DNA of 64,000 nucleotides from Leucobacter sp. cx-328 (GCF_014530035.1 NZ_JACVMX010000001.1:124001-188000); one strand, 5' to 3'. Counted from the stretch's first letter, positions 43,740 to 53,527 are shown. Numbers and translations: made by a program. Notes: a model not told the origin generated them from the sequence alone.

Positions 43740-45788
43740 TTGGCTAACAACGCAAACCAGGCACCCGCAAAGCGGAAGAGCATCTTCCGCGGCCCGCTCG
43801 TCTACTTGATCCTTGCACCGCTCATCGTGTTGCTGGGTTGGTCGCTGCTCTCGGGCAGCGATACCCGTGAGGTATCGACTGATCGCGGTCTTGCGATGAT
43901 CGCAGACGGCGCGGTGAAGAAGGCCGAGATCGTTGACGGCGATCAGCGCGTGAACCTTGAGCTCACGAAGGCTGACAAGAAGACCGGCACCGAAAAGGTG
44001 TACTTCTACTACGTTGAGCCGCGCGGTGACGCTATTGTCAGCGCGATCGATGAGGCATCGCCCAAGGACGGCTTCACCGATAAGGTGCCGAAGCCGAACC
44101 CGCTGTGGTCGCTGCTGGGCTTCCTCCTTCCGATGCTGCTGATTGGCCTGCTGCTGTGGTGGATGCTGTCGTCCATGCAGGGTGGCGGCCGCGGGGTCAT
44201 GCAGTTCGGCAAGAACAAGGCAAAGCTCGTCTCGAAAGACACCCCGAAGGTCACCTTCGCTGATGTCGCTGGTGCAGACGAGGCTGTTGAAGAACTCGGT
44301 GAAATCAAAGACTTCCTCCAGGACGCGACTCGCTTCCAGGCCGTCGGCGCCAAGATTCCGAAGGGCGTGCTGCTCTACGGCCCTCCCGGCACCGGCAAGA
44401 CGCTGCTCGCTCGCGCTGTCGCTGGCGAGGCCGGCGTTCCGTTCTACTCGATCTCGGGTTCTGACTTCGTTGAGATGTTCGTCGGTGTCGGCGCAAGTCG
44501 CGTGCGTGACCTCTTCAAGGAAGCAAAAGCGAACGCGCCCGCGATCATCTTCATCGATGAGATCGATGCGGTTGGTCAGCGCCGCGGCCAGGGAATGGGC
44601 GGCGGTCACGACGAACGTGAGCAAACCCTGAACCAGCTACTCGTTGAGATGGATGGCTTCGACCCCAAGGCGAACGTCATCATGATCGCGGCGACGAACC
44701 GTCCCGACATGCTTGACCCTGCGCTGCTCCGTCCCGGTCGTTTCGACCGTCAGGTCGGCGTAGATGCGCCTGACATGAAGGGCCGTCTGCAGATTCTGCA
44801 GGTGCACGCGAAGGGCAAGCCGCTCTCGAAGAACGTTGATCTCGATGTTGTTGCACGTAAAACACCTGGTTTCTCTGGTGCTGACCTGGCAAACGTGCTG
44901 AACGAGGCCGCGCTTTTGACCGCGCGCTCGAACGCTCAGCTTATTGACGACCGTGCGCTTGACGAGGCAATCGATCGCGTCATCGCTGGTCCCCAGCGCC
45001 GTACTCGCGTCATGAAAGACCAGGAGCGTTTGGTCACGGCGTACCACGAAGGTGGACACGCACTCGTTGCTGCTGCGATGAACCACACCGATCCCGTCAC
45101 AAAAATCACCATTCTGCCGCGCGGTCGCGCACTCGGTTACACCATGGTGATTCCGCTCGAAGACAAGTATTCGGTTTCGCGCAATGAGCTGCAAGACCAG
45201 ATCGCGTATGCGCTCGGCGGCCGCGTTGCGGAAGAGATCGTGTTCCACGATCCCACCACCGGTGCAGGCAATGACATCGAGAAGGCGACATCGACCGCCC
45301 GCAAGATGGTCACTGACTACGGCATGTCTGCAAAGCTCGGCCCGATCAAGCTCGGTCAGGCACAGCAGGGTGCGTTCCTCGGTGACTTCGGTCAGACCCG
45401 CGACTACTCGGAGGGTGTCGCGGTGACGATCGATAGCGAGGTTCGCGACATCCTTGAGCAGGCACACAACGAGGCCTACGAGGTACTGAACCTCAACCGC
45501 GAGATTCTTGATGACCTCGCACGCGAGCTCCTTGAGAAGGAAACGCTTGATCACAACCAGATCGCTGAGATCTTTAAGCACGTGAAGAAGCTTCCCGAGC
45601 GCAAAACCTGGCTGTCGCACGAGGACCGCCCGGTGTCTGATCGACCACCGATCGAGGTACCCGAAGCGCTGCGTTCTGACCAGCCGATTGCGTCGACTGA
45701 AGCGCCCGCAGAAACCGAAACTGGTACGGCAACTGCCGCAACAGACGGTACTGTCGAAGGCGAAGCTTCAGCTGAGGTAAACGACTAA
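43740..45788 (+). CDS. ftsH: ATP-dependent zinc metalloprotease FtsH
   Basis: Membrane-anchored AAA+ protease for membrane and regulatory proteins, 682 residues. Two membrane helices (~20-40 and ~120-140) frame an extracytoplasmic domain. The AAA domain has [18 protein letters not shown] and the arginine-finger region RPGRFDRQ. The protease domain has the zinc motif HEGGH. The tail is Pro/Ala/Thr/Glu-rich. TTG 43740 is chosen because GGAAAGG lies 7 nt upstream and [18 protein letters not shown] begins the family; no closer ATG/GTG exists. Confidence 0.95.
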   Translation: MANNANQAPAKRKSIFRGPLVYLILAPLIVLLGWSLLSGSDTREVSTDRGLAMIADGAVKKAEIVDGDQRVNLELTKADKKTGTEKVYFYYVEPRGDAIVSAIDEASPKDGFTDKVPKPNPLWSLLGFLLPMLLIGLLLWWMLSSMQGGGRGVMQFGKNKAKLVSKDTPKVTFADVAGADEAVEELGEIKDFLQDATRFQAVGAKIPKGVLLYGPPGTGKTLLARAVAGEAGVPFYSISGSDFVEMFVGVGASRVRDLFKEAKANAPAIIFIDEIDAVGQRRGQGMGGGHDEREQTLNQLLVEMDGFDPKANVIMIAATNRPDMLDPALLRPGRFDRQVGVDAPDMKGRLQILQVHAKGKPLSKNVDLDVVARKTPGFSGADLANVLNEAALLTARSNAQLIDDRALDEAIDRVIAGPQRRTRVMKDQERLVTAYHEGGHALVAAAMNHTDPVTKITILPRGRALGYTMVIPLEDKYSVSRNELQDQIAYALGGRVAEEIVFHDPTTGAGNDIEKATSTARKMVTDYGMSAKLGPIKLGQAQQGAFLGDFGQTRDYSEGVAVTIDSEVRDILEQAHNEAYEVLNLNREILDDLARELLEKETLDHNQIAEIFKHVKKLPERKTWLSHEDRPVSDRPPIEVPEALRSDQPIASTEAPAETETGTATAATDGTVEGEASAEVND

Positions 45789-45800
45789 GGACGCATTCCG

Positions 45801-46385
45801 GTGACTGCACCAATCGACAGAGCACGGATCGCGGCGGCAGTTCGAGAACTGCTCGCCGCGATTGGTGCTGACCCCGAAAGCCAAGAACTTGAGGCGACTC
45901 CGACCCGCGTGGCCGAGTCGTACGCCGAGTTCTTTTCGGGTGTCGGCGAAGACCCTGAACAGTTCTTAACCGATGCCATCCCCGTTGAGGGTGGCATCGG
46001 TGAGATCGTCATCATGCGCGATATTGAGCTGCGTTCGATGTGCGAGCACCACCTGCTCCCGTTCCGCGGTCGAGCACACGTGGCGTACCGCCCCGGCACC
46101 AAGATCGTCGGGCTCAGCGCCCTTCCGAAGGTTGTTGGCAGCCTCGCGTCACGCCCCCAGGTGCAGGAGCGCCTCGGAGAGCAGATCGCGCAGGCACTCG
46201 AGAACGGGCTCGCTCCAGAGGGCGTGCTCGTTGTGCTCGAAGCACATCATGGCTGCGTCGCAGACCGTGGCGTGCGTGAGTCACACGCAGTGGCGATTAC
46301 TGTTGCTGCACGTGGAACACTCGCGGAGCCAGCGGCCCGCGCAGAAGCAATCGCGCTTATCGCGCCTGGCCGTAAGGACTCGTAA
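45801..46385 (+). CDS. folE: GTP cyclohydrolase I
   Basis: Opens GTP to 7,8-dihydroneopterin triphosphate, the first step of folate synthesis. The 194-residue protein has the zinc/catalytic residues in MCEHHLLPFRGRAHVAY and HHGCVADRGVRE, plus IVGLSALPKVV. GTG 45801 lies 12 bp after ftsH, with AAGGAC upstream. It begins the folE-folPB-folK operon. Confidence 0.95.
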   Translation: MTAPIDRARIAAAVRELLAAIGADPESQELEATPTRVAESYAEFFSGVGEDPEQFLTDAIPVEGGIGEIVIMRDIELRSMCEHHLLPFRGRAHVAYRPGTKIVGLSALPKVVGSLASRPQVQERLGEQIAQALENGLAPEGVLVVLEAHHGCVADRGVRESHAVAITVAARGTLAEPAARAEAIALIAPGRKDS

Positions 46386-46387
46386 CC

Positions 46388-47659
46388 ATGACCGAAGCGC
46401 TCATCATGGGGGTGCTGAACGTCACGCCCGATTCCTTTAGCGATGGCGGTTCGTACGTTGACCTCGAAACTGCGGTCGCACGAGCTGAACTGCTCGTTGC
46501 ACAAGGCGCTGACATCATCGATGTGGGCGGTGAGTCTACGCGCCCAGGTTCGACGAGGGTCACTCCTGCCGACGAGCTTGCTCGTGTGATGCCTGTGATC
46601 CAGGCGCTCACCGCGCGCGGGTTTTCGGTCTCGATTGACACACTGAACGCCTCGACCGCTGCGGCAGCAGTCTCGGTCGGCGTTGACTATATCAATGACG
46701 TCTCAGGCGGTCTCTATGACCCCGAGATGCTTACCGTCGCAGCCAACGCGAGCGCGAAGCTTGACGTCACGTTCATCGCGGGGCACTGGCGCGGCATCCC
46801 AGACCCGAACCATAGCCGCTCTGACTACGACGATGTCGTGGCAGAGGTGCGAGAGGCCCTCGGTAGGTGTGCACACAATGCCATCAACGCTGGCGTTGAT
46901 CCGGAAAACATCGTGCTCGATCCCGGCTTCGGCTTCGACAAGACAGGCGCTCAGGCATGGGAACTGCTCGCCAACCTGTCTCAACTGACAGATCTCGGCT
47001 TCCCTGTGCTCATCGGTACGTCACGAAAGAGGATGCTCGGCGAAGTGCTCGCTGAGGTGCCCGAGGCGGCTCGTGACCTTGGGCTCGCCCACGATCGCGA
47101 CCTGACGACCGCCGTGTCCTCGGTGTTCGCCGCGCAGGCTGGGGCATGGGGTGTGCGCGTGCACGACGCGGCAAGTTCAGCGCAGGCGTTCGCGGTGTTG
47201 CGGGCGTTTGAAGCGGCGCCGATCCGCGCAACGGAGCCTGCACTGACCGTGGCCGAAGCTCAGCAGACCAAGACGGCCAGCAAACCGCTCGACCGCGTGA
47301 CGCTTACCGGCCTTGAGGTGTTTGCGCACCACGGCGTGTTCGACTTCGAACGCGAACAAGGGCAGCGGTTCTTGATTGACGCAGACGTTGCGGTTGACCT
47401 GCGTGCGGCTGCATCAGGCGACGACCTCGCGGCAACCGTGCACTACGGCGAGCTCGCCGAAGCGATCGTGGCAGCGGTTGAGAATGATCCGGTCGACCTC
47501 ATTGAGACAGTCGCCGAGCGCGTCGCTGACGTTACCCTCGGCTTCTCGGGCGTGCACAGCGCTCGCATCACGGTACACAAACCACAGGCTCCGATTGACG
47601 CGGTGTTCGCCGACGTTTCGGTGAGCGTAGAACGATTCGCGAAGGGTGTTGCACGTTGA
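46388..47659 (+). CDS. folP: Fused dihydropteroate synthase/dihydroneopterin aldolase (FolP-FolB)
   Basis: One 423-residue chain carries two folate enzymes. Residues 1-~270 are dihydropteroate synthase: MGVLNVTPDSFSDGG, DVGGESTRPGS, YINDVSGG, LDPGFGFDKT and IGTSRKRMLGEVL. The usual MHWRG is AGHWRG here. A ~30-residue linker leads to residues ~300-423, dihydroneopterin aldolase: LEVFAHHGVFDFEREQGQRF, HYGELAEAI and a C-terminal Lys (ITVHKPQAPI). In most relatives folP and folB are separate genes. It lies 2 bp after folE, and its stop overlaps folK. Confidence 0.93.
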   Translation: MTEALIMGVLNVTPDSFSDGGSYVDLETAVARAELLVAQGADIIDVGGESTRPGSTRVTPADELARVMPVIQALTARGFSVSIDTLNASTAAAAVSVGVDYINDVSGGLYDPEMLTVAANASAKLDVTFIAGHWRGIPDPNHSRSDYDDVVAEVREALGRCAHNAINAGVDPENIVLDPGFGFDKTGAQAWELLANLSQLTDLGFPVLIGTSRKRMLGEVLAEVPEAARDLGLAHDRDLTTAVSSVFAAQAGAWGVRVHDAASSAQAFAVLRAFEAAPIRATEPALTVAEAQQTKTASKPLDRVTLTGLEVFAHHGVFDFEREQGQRFLIDADVAVDLRAAASGDDLAATVHYGELAEAIVAAVENDPVDLIETVAERVADVTLGFSGVHSARITVHKPQAPIDAVFADVSVSVERFAKGVAR

Positions 47660-48204
47660 ACGCTGCTGTCGATGCCGTCATCCCCGTCGAGGTAGTGCTC
47701 GCCTTTGGTGCGAACCTTGGTGATCGTGGAGCGACGATCCGCGCAGCCCAGCGCGAGATAGCCGCGAGTGCAGAAATCATGTCATTCGATGCCTCGCCCC
47801 TGCGTGAAACGATCGCGATGACGTTGGCTGGCCCCGACCCGGACGCGCCGCGGTACATCAACGGTGTCGCTCGCCTCACGACCACGCTTGCTCCGCTTGA
47901 CCTGCTCGACCTTGTTCAAGGCATCGAGACCGCGCACGGCCGCGTACGTGACGTACGGTGGGGCGATCGCACCCTCGACATTGATGTGATTACGTATGGC
48001 GAACAGGTGAGTGCTGATGAGCGTTTGGAGGTGCCGCATCCGCGCGCGCACCTGCGCGACTTCGTACTGTCACCGTGGGTCTTGCTCGACGCATCGGCTG
48101 TGCTTCCAGGGCGCGGATCAGTCGCTACCCTGCTCGCGCAGACCGGCGACACGACGTCCCCGCTTGATGAGTCGCTGACCGATTCCCACAACGAGGAGGC
48201 GTAA
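47656..48204 (+). CDS. folK: 6-hydroxymethyl-7,8-dihydropterin pyrophosphokinase
   Basis: Transfers pyrophosphate from ATP to the pterin that FolP uses. The 182-residue protein has VVLAFGANLGDRGATIRAAQ, YINGVARLTTTLAPLDLLDLVQGIE and the catalytic RWGDRTLDIDVITYG. The TTG at 47656 overlaps the folPB stop (TTGA), and no better start lies before the family's N-terminus. The three fol genes are thus translationally linked. Confidence 0.93.
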   Translation: MNAAVDAVIPVEVVLAFGANLGDRGATIRAAQREIAASAEIMSFDASPLRETIAMTLAGPDPDAPRYINGVARLTTTLAPLDLLDLVQGIETAHGRVRDVRWGDRTLDIDVITYGEQVSADERLEVPHPRAHLRDFVLSPWVLLDASAVLPGRGSVATLLAQTGDTTSPLDESLTDSHNEEA

Positions 48205-48205
48205 C

Positions 48206-48742
48206 GTGCGACCCATGCAACGACTGAGTCAACTGGCACTCTGGGCAGCGCTGAGCATTGGCGCTGCAATTGGACTGTTTGTGCAGTTCTTCCTTGCCTC
48301 GCGAGGACTTGCTCCGCTGTCGCCGCCCCTGTCGATGCCGCTTATGCTGGTGTTGCTTGTGGCGCTCCTCCTGATCTTCGGGCTTCGCCTGCGGCAGCAG
48401 ATCCGCAGGGGAACCGGCGCGGTCAACCCGTTCCAAGCCGTGCGCGTGCTGGCACTCGCGCGTGCTGGGCAGCTCGTGGGCTCGGTCTTCGGGGGCTTCG
48501 GCATCGGCTTGCTGCTGTCGCTCATTGGTCGCACGGTGCCGGCATCGGTATCTGTCTGGCTGCCGATGCTCCTGACGGTCATCGCGGGTCTCGCGCTTGC
48601 GATTTGCGGTGTCATCATTGAGCGGATCTGCCAGATCCCGCCTGGAGACGACCCCGAAACCACCGACAGCAGCTCGCTGAGTCGTGGTGCCGAGGGCGCT
48701 GGAAACGATCAGCCTGCGTTCCGTGACGGTGGTGCTGACTAA
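48206..48742 (+). CDS. DUF3180 family membrane protein
   Basis: A four-helix membrane protein of 178 residues (helices around 10-30, 40-58, 85-110, 115-140) with a polar C-terminal tail of ~35 residues. The middle segment VNPFQAVRVLALARAGQLVGSVFGGFGIG is characteristic of DUF3180, which occurs after folK in many actinobacteria; function unknown. The GTG at 48206 has GGAGG 6 nt upstream. Confidence 0.88.
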   Translation: MRPMQRLSQLALWAALSIGAAIGLFVQFFLASRGLAPLSPPLSMPLMLVLLVALLLIFGLRLRQQIRRGTGAVNPFQAVRVLALARAGQLVGSVFGGFGIGLLLSLIGRTVPASVSVWLPMLLTVIAGLALAICGVIIERICQIPPGDDPETTDSSSLSRGAEGAGNDQPAFRDGGAD

Positions 48743-48745
48743 GGT
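48740..48745 (+). promoter_or_regulatory. -10 box of PH-domain gene 48753 (leaderless type)
   Basis: TAAGGT overlaps the preceding stop codon and lies 7 nt before the ATG at 48753; AAGG could also serve as a ribosome-binding site. Confidence 0.45.
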
Positions 48746-48752
48746 AGAAAGC

Positions 48753-49271
48753 ATGACGCACAACGCCATGCCGCCAGAAGTTCAGCAAGATACCCCCCAA
48801 GACGGGTGGCATCGAATCTCGTCACGCTATGTGTGGTCAGATTTGATCTTCAACCTGCTGTGGGTCGTTGTGATCGTTGCGGTCGTCGCCGTGATCGTGC
48901 GTTTCTCCGGTGATGAAGAAGCATCGAATGGTGCCCTCATCATTGGCGGCATCCTCGTGGCATTCAGTATTTTGAGCGCATTCTTCTCATTCCGCCGTAT
49001 GCGTTCGATCGGTTACCAGCTGCGCGAGGACGACTTCCTCTTCCGCCGCGGTTTCATGTTTGAGCGAATCGTCGCGGTGCCCTACGGCCGTCTCCAGCTC
49101 GTCGATATGAACCGCGGTCCCATCGCGCGCATGCTCGGTCTCGCGACGCTGAAGTTTGTGACGGCATCTGCAGCGACCGGCGTGAACCTCCCAGGACTCG
49201 AGGTCGCTGAGGCCGAGGCGCTGCGCGACAGGCTCGTCGAGCTTGCTGAGACCCGCAGGTCAGGACTGTGA
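48753..49271 (+). CDS. PH-domain membrane protein (YdbS-like)
   Basis: A membrane protein of 172 residues. Two helices (IFNLLWVVVIVAVVAVIV and ALIIGGILVAFSILSAFFSF) are followed by a bacterial PH domain (YQLREDDFLFRRGFMFERIVAVPYGRLQLVDMNRGP). The YdbS/YdbT pair in Bacillus contributes to resistance to cell-wall-active compounds; whether that applies here is unknown. ATG 48753 is used. It overlaps the next, larger PH protein by 4 bp. Confidence 0.88.
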   Translation: MTHNAMPPEVQQDTPQDGWHRISSRYVWSDLIFNLLWVVVIVAVVAVIVRFSGDEEASNGALIIGGILVAFSILSAFFSFRRMRSIGYQLREDDFLFRRGFMFERIVAVPYGRLQLVDMNRGPIARMLGLATLKFVTASAATGVNLPGLEVAEAEALRDRLVELAETRRSGL

Positions 49272-51055
49272 GCGAGCAGCAGCCTGGCGCCGTCGCGCTC
49301 CCAGGTAAAGCCGACGCTGACGGCTGGCGTCATCTCCATCCACTGTCACCGCTTCTGCGTGGTGGCCTTGCGCTCATTGTTATTGCCGGCATCATCATCG
49401 CGAACCTTCGAGACCGTGTCATCCAGTTCTTCATGAATGATGCGTTCTCAGAAGGTGAACTGCCAGCCGGCTCGATCGACGGCTCTGGCGACCCCATTGA
49501 TTTCATCGTGGAGCGCCAGCTCGTACCGCTCGCGCTCGGTGGCGCGCTCGGGCTCGTGCTGCTCATCGTGTTGTTCTCGTGGATCGTCTGGAAATTCCAG
49601 ACCTACCGCATCACGACCGACACCGTCGAAGAACGGAGTGGTGTGATCTCGAAGAAGCACCGCCGTGCTCCGCTCGAGCGCGTGCAGAGTGTGAACCTGC
49701 AGCGCAGTTTGTTCGCACGCATTCTCGGCCTCGCAAAGGTCGAAGTCGTCACGGCAGGCCAGGGCGGCAAAGTCGAACTGGCATATCTTTCCTTTACCGA
49801 TGCGAAGCTCGTGCGAGGAGAGATCTTGCGACGCGCTGCCGCGATCCGCGCCGGCAAGATCGCGCCGGCGGCTCCCGGCATTCCGGTTGAGCTCGCGTCC
49901 GCTGACCCTGCAGTTGCAGCTGCAGCTGCAACTGCAGCTGTGCACGCTGATCACGCCCAGGGTGAACCGAAGCTGTTGAGTGCGGCGGGCCTCTCAGGTC
50001 ACGTTGATTCCATTCTCGACACAGATATCTCGCCGGAAGCCATCGCTGAGCAGACCCTCGTGAAAGTGCCGGTCGGGCGTCTGATCGCGTCGGTGCTGCT
50101 CGGCTGGGAGAGCGTGTTGCTTATCGCGTTCGTGCTGCTCGCCGGCGGTGGATTCGTATTCGGTGCGTTCAAGCTCCTTATCTCGGGCGATGGGGCGGCA
50201 GCCGGAATCGCAGCCGCTGTGCTGTTCACGGCCGTGCCGATGGTGATTGTCTTCGCTTCGATTCTGATTGCACAGTTCAATAAGGGGTACGGCTTCACGC
50301 TGTCACGCGGGGCCGACTCCGTACGTATTGGTTCTGGCCTTACCTCGACCGTCACCGAGTCGATTCCCTTCGGTAAAGTGCACGCTGTTGAAGCACGCCA
50401 GCCGCTGTTTTGGCGCCCGCTCGGCTGGTGGAAGGTGCGCATTACGCTTGCCGGCCAGACCGTCGCGCAGGGCGGCCAGAACGCGACCTCGCAGAACCTC
50501 ATTCTTCCCGTCGGCAAGCTCGACGATGTGATTCGCGTCATTGAAACGATCATGCCTGGCCTCGGTGGCGAGCAGGCAGCCGCGGGCCTCGTCGATGCGC
50601 TTGTCGGCACTGGCGAGGGATACCTGGGTGCTGGGCCGCGATCCGCGCCCGTGCTCTGGTTCGGTAAGCGCCGCGCGGGTGTGCGGATCGAGACTCCCAA
50701 CCTCTCGAGTTCTATGACCGCTGTAGGTCTGGCTGCGGCTCCCGCGCACGCTCCGGTGCCGAGCGAGGGGGAAGACGCGACGCTGCGGATTCGCCGCGGT
50801 GCGCTGAACCGTGTGCTGGTCATTATGCCGCTTGTTCGTGCACAGTCGGTGAGTTTCCGACAGCCGTTCGTGCATCGGTTCCTCGGGCTTGCGTCGGTGC
50901 AGGCACACACCGTGCTTGGGCCTGTGCGCGTAGAAATGCGGGGCCTGGCCAATGCTGACGCTCGCGCGCTGTTCACGGATCTTGAGCACGCAGTCCTTGA
51001 TGCGCAACTACAAGATTCACAGCAGCGAGCTGCACTACGGAGGAATCACGCATGA
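49268..51055 (+). CDS. PH-domain membrane protein (YdbT-like)
   Basis: A larger partner of 595 residues. Three PH-type modules are visible (YRITTDTVEERSGVISKKHRRAPLERVQSV; GYGFTLSRGADSVRIGSG; LRIRRGALNRVLVIMPLVRAQSVSF), separated by two pairs of membrane helices. An Ala-rich linker (~215-225) is encoded by a 30-bp perfect DNA palindrome. GTG overlaps the previous stop (GTGA), and its own stop overlaps the next gene (ATGA). Confidence 0.88.
   Translation: MSEQQPGAVALPGKADADGWRHLHPLSPLLRGGLALIVIAGIIIANLRDRVIQFFMNDAFSEGELPAGSIDGSGDPIDFIVERQLVPLALGGALGLVLLIVLFSWIVWKFQTYRITTDTVEERSGVISKKHRRAPLERVQSVNLQRSLFARILGLAKVEVVTAGQGGKVELAYLSFTDAKLVRGEILRRAAAIRAGKIAPAAPGIPVELASADPAVAAAAATAAVHADHAQGEPKLLSAAGLSGHVDSILDTDISPEAIAEQTLVKVPVGRLIASVLLGWESVLLIAFVLLAGGGFVFGAFKLLISGDGAAAGIAAAVLFTAVPMVIVFASILIAQFNKGYGFTLSRGADSVRIGSGLTSTVTESIPFGKVHAVEARQPLFWRPLGWWKVRITLAGQTVAQGGQNATSQNLILPVGKLDDVIRVIETIMPGLGGEQAAAGLVDALVGTGEGYLGAGPRSAPVLWFGKRRAGVRIETPNLSSSMTAVGLAAAPAHAPVPSEGEDATLRIRRGALNRVLVIMPLVRAQSVSFRQPFVHRFLGLASVQAHTVLGPVRVEMRGLANADARALFTDLEHAVLDAQLQDSQQRAALRRNHA
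49908..49937. repeat. 30-bp perfect palindrome inside the PH-domain gene
   Basis: The half-arm CTGCAGTTGCAGCTG is followed immediately by its exact reverse complement, built from CTGCA/GCAGCT units. It encodes part of a poly-Ala linker. Confidence 0.85.
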
Positions 51056-51780
51056 GTTTCGGAGCGAGTCGCCTCGGCGTCGGAATCGTTGGCGCAGGAA
51101 ACGTCGGCCCGGTGCTTGGTAGAGCCCTCGCCGGAGCGGGGCACGCCATCACCGGCGTCAACGCGACGGGGGACGAAGCGCGTGAACGCGTGGAAGCAAT
51201 GCTTCCTGGAGTGCCGATTCTTGAGGTACCCGAGATTGTCCGGCGATCTGAGCTCGTGCTGTTCGCGGTCCCTGGCAGCGAACTCCCTGGAATCATCGAG
51301 GGGCTCACGAAGCTCAGCGCATGGCAGCCGGGGCAGCTTGCGATCCACACGGCGCCCGAATACGGCGCCGGGGTGTTCGCTGCTGCGCCGGGGGTCATCC
51401 CTATCGCACTTACACCCGCGATCGTCTTCACCGGCACGAGCCTCGACCTTGCCCGATTGTCAGGTGCGGCCGTCGCCGTGACCGCTCCCGCACCGGTGCT
51501 CCCGATCGGTCAGGCACTCGCGGTCGAGATGGGGGCCGAACCCGTGGTCGTGGCGGAGGCGGATCGCCCCACCTACGCTCGCGCACTCGACGCCGCACTG
51601 AGCTCAGCACGGGCAGCTGTCGCGACCCCAGCTGCGATTCTCGCGAGCATCGGTATCTCTCGCCCCGACCTGTTGCTCGGTGGTGTCGTGACCTCCGCGA
51701 TTGACGAAGAACTGCGAAATGTCGCGGGTATCGAGGCTGAACCTCGGGAGCCAGAAGAAACCTGGGGCGAGCGCGGCTAA
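51052..51780 (+). CDS. Rossmann-like/DUF2520 protein
   Basis: A soluble protein of 242 residues with an N-terminal Rossmann fold (LGVGIVGAGNVGPVLGRALAGAGHAITGV) resembling reductases, then a DUF2520-type helical domain. In actinobacteria this family usually sits before panC and lysS; here lysS follows with no panC. An oxidoreductase role linked to pantothenate synthesis has been assumed from context only. Confidence 0.88.
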   Translation: MSFGASRLGVGIVGAGNVGPVLGRALAGAGHAITGVNATGDEARERVEAMLPGVPILEVPEIVRRSELVLFAVPGSELPGIIEGLTKLSAWQPGQLAIHTAPEYGAGVFAAAPGVIPIALTPAIVFTGTSLDLARLSGAAVAVTAPAPVLPIGQALAVEMGAEPVVVAEADRPTYARALDAALSSARAAVATPAAILASIGISRPDLLLGGVVTSAIDEELRNVAGIEAEPREPEETWGERG

Positions 51781-51849
51781 GATGGTGGGGTGCGTTGACA
51801 CGAGAGTGTTCGGCGCGCTTCAAAATCGATTTGACGGAGGAACCCGCCC

Positions 51850-53388
51850 ATGAGCGAGCAGACCGCGCCCACCACCCCGGCCGAGACCGAGGAAGATGTC
51901 TTCGAACAGAAGCGGGTGCGACTGGAGAAGCGTGACAAGCTCAACGCCTCCGGTGATCTCGCTGGCGGCGCATACCCCGTAGCTGTTCCCGTAACCACCA
52001 CGATTCCCGCAGTGCGCGCACAGTGGGGTCACCTTGAGGAGACCCCCGATACCGCTTCGGGTGAGATCGTTGGCATCGCAGGCCGCGTCGTGTTCCAGCG
52101 CAACACTGGCAAGCTGTGCTTTGTGTCGCTGCAGGCAGGCGACGGCAGCCGCATCCAGGGCATGGTGAGCTTCGCCGAGGTCGGCGAAGAGTCGCTCGCT
52201 TCGTATAAGGAGCTTGTAGACCTCGGTGATCACCTCTTCATCCAGGGTGAGGTTATCTCGAGCCGCCGCGGTGAGCTCTCGATCATGGCGACCGGCTGGC
52301 AGATCGCATCGAAGGCGCTCGCTCCGCTCCCCAACATGTACGCAGAGCTGAACGAGGAGACTCGCGTTCGCGCGCGCTACCTCGACCTCATCCAGCGCGA
52401 GCAGGCACGCATCAATGTCGTGACTCGCGCACGCACCATGGAGAGCCTGCGCAAGACCTTCGCATCGCACGACTTCCTCGAAGTCGAGACCCCGATGCTT
52501 CAGACGATGCACGGCGGAGCTTCGGCTCGCCCGTTCATCACCCACTCGAACGCGTTCGACATGGAGCTCTACCTGCGCATCGCGCCCGAGCTCTTCCTCA
52601 AGCGCGCAGTTGTCGGTGGCCTCGAGCGCGTCTTCGAGATCAACCGTAACTTCCGTAACGAGGGCGCTGACTCGACCCACAGCCCCGAGTTCGCAATGCT
52701 CGAGTCGTACCAGGCGTACACCGACTACAACGGTATTGCTGACCTCACGCAGGAGCTCATTCAGAATGCAGCGCTCGCTGCAAACGCTGGCACCGAGCGC
52801 GAAGGCTCGCACGTTGTGAAGTGGGCAGACGGCACCCTCTTCGACCTCGGCGGCAACTGGGACCGCATCTCGATGTACGGCACCCTCTCTGAGGCATGCG
52901 GCAAGGAGATCACCCCCAAGACTTCGGTCGAGGAGCTCCAGACGATCGCAGATGCCGAAGGTGTCCAGGTAAAGCTTCCCAACCACGGCAAGCTTGTCGA
53001 GGAACTCTGGGAGCACTTCGTAAAAGACGGTCTCACCGCGCCGACCTTCGTCATGGACTTCCCGGTTGAGACCAGCCCGCTCACCCGACACCACCGCTCG
53101 ATCGACGGTGTCGTTGAGAAGTGGGACCTCTACGTGCGCGGCTTTGAGCTTGCTACCGGCTACTCGGAGCTCATTGACCCCGTCGTGCAGCGAGACCGTT
53201 TCGTCCAGCAGGCAGCAGAGGCCGCACGCGGCGACGATGAGGCAATGGGCGTTGACGAAGAATTCCTGCGCGCGCTCGAGCACGCAATGCCGCCGTCGGG
53301 TGGCATGGGCATGGGCATGGACCGCCTGCTCATGGCTCTCACCGGCCTCGGTATTCGCGAGACCATTCTCTTCCCGCTCGTGAAGTAA
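51850..53388 (+). CDS. lysS: Lysine--tRNA ligase (class II)
   Basis: Charges tRNA(Lys), 512 residues. An N-terminal extension of ~55 residues is followed by the OB-fold anticodon-binding domain (EIVGIAGRVVFQRNTGKLCFVSLQ) and the catalytic domain: motif 1 (FLEVETPMLQTMHGGASARPF), motif 2 (FRNEGADSTHSPEFAMLE) and motif 3 (GGMGMGMDRLLMAL). GGAGG precedes the ATG. Actinobacterial lysS is often followed by lsr2 and clpC; here 10 kb of other genes intervene. Confidence 0.96.
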   Translation: MSEQTAPTTPAETEEDVFEQKRVRLEKRDKLNASGDLAGGAYPVAVPVTTTIPAVRAQWGHLEETPDTASGEIVGIAGRVVFQRNTGKLCFVSLQAGDGSRIQGMVSFAEVGEESLASYKELVDLGDHLFIQGEVISSRRGELSIMATGWQIASKALAPLPNMYAELNEETRVRARYLDLIQREQARINVVTRARTMESLRKTFASHDFLEVETPMLQTMHGGASARPFITHSNAFDMELYLRIAPELFLKRAVVGGLERVFEINRNFRNEGADSTHSPEFAMLESYQAYTDYNGIADLTQELIQNAALAANAGTEREGSHVVKWADGTLFDLGGNWDRISMYGTLSEACGKEITPKTSVEELQTIADAEGVQVKLPNHGKLVEELWEHFVKDGLTAPTFVMDFPVETSPLTRHHRSIDGVVEKWDLYVRGFELATGYSELIDPVVQRDRFVQQAAEAARGDDEAMGVDEEFLRALEHAMPPSGGMGMGMDRLLMALTGLGIRETILFPLVK

Positions 53389-53403
53389 GTTCTTTGCTGG
53401 CTG

Positions 53404-53447
53404 GCGCCGTCGGTTCCCCGTGTGGGAGCCGGCGGCGCTTTGCGTTG
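53404..53447 (+). terminator. Terminator of lysS
   Basis: A 15-bp stem with two G-T pairs (5' arm 53404-53418, 3' arm 53424-53438) and a 5-nt loop, followed by TTTGCGTTG. Confidence 0.82.
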
Positions 53448-53527
53448 TGCGGCGCTTGTGGTCCCGGCCGCCTGGCCTCGCCCTCGCTGCGCGCCTGGCC
53501 TACCGACTTCTCGCCGCCACCTTCACG

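Noticed and set aside
43185-44624. 479-residue open frame on the minus strand
   Set aside because: Antisense of hpt and ftsH and crosses the hpt terminator.
51820-53283. 487-residue open frame on the minus strand
   Set aside because: Antisense shadow of lysS, which is certain; the product is rich in Cys and Leu and has no motif.
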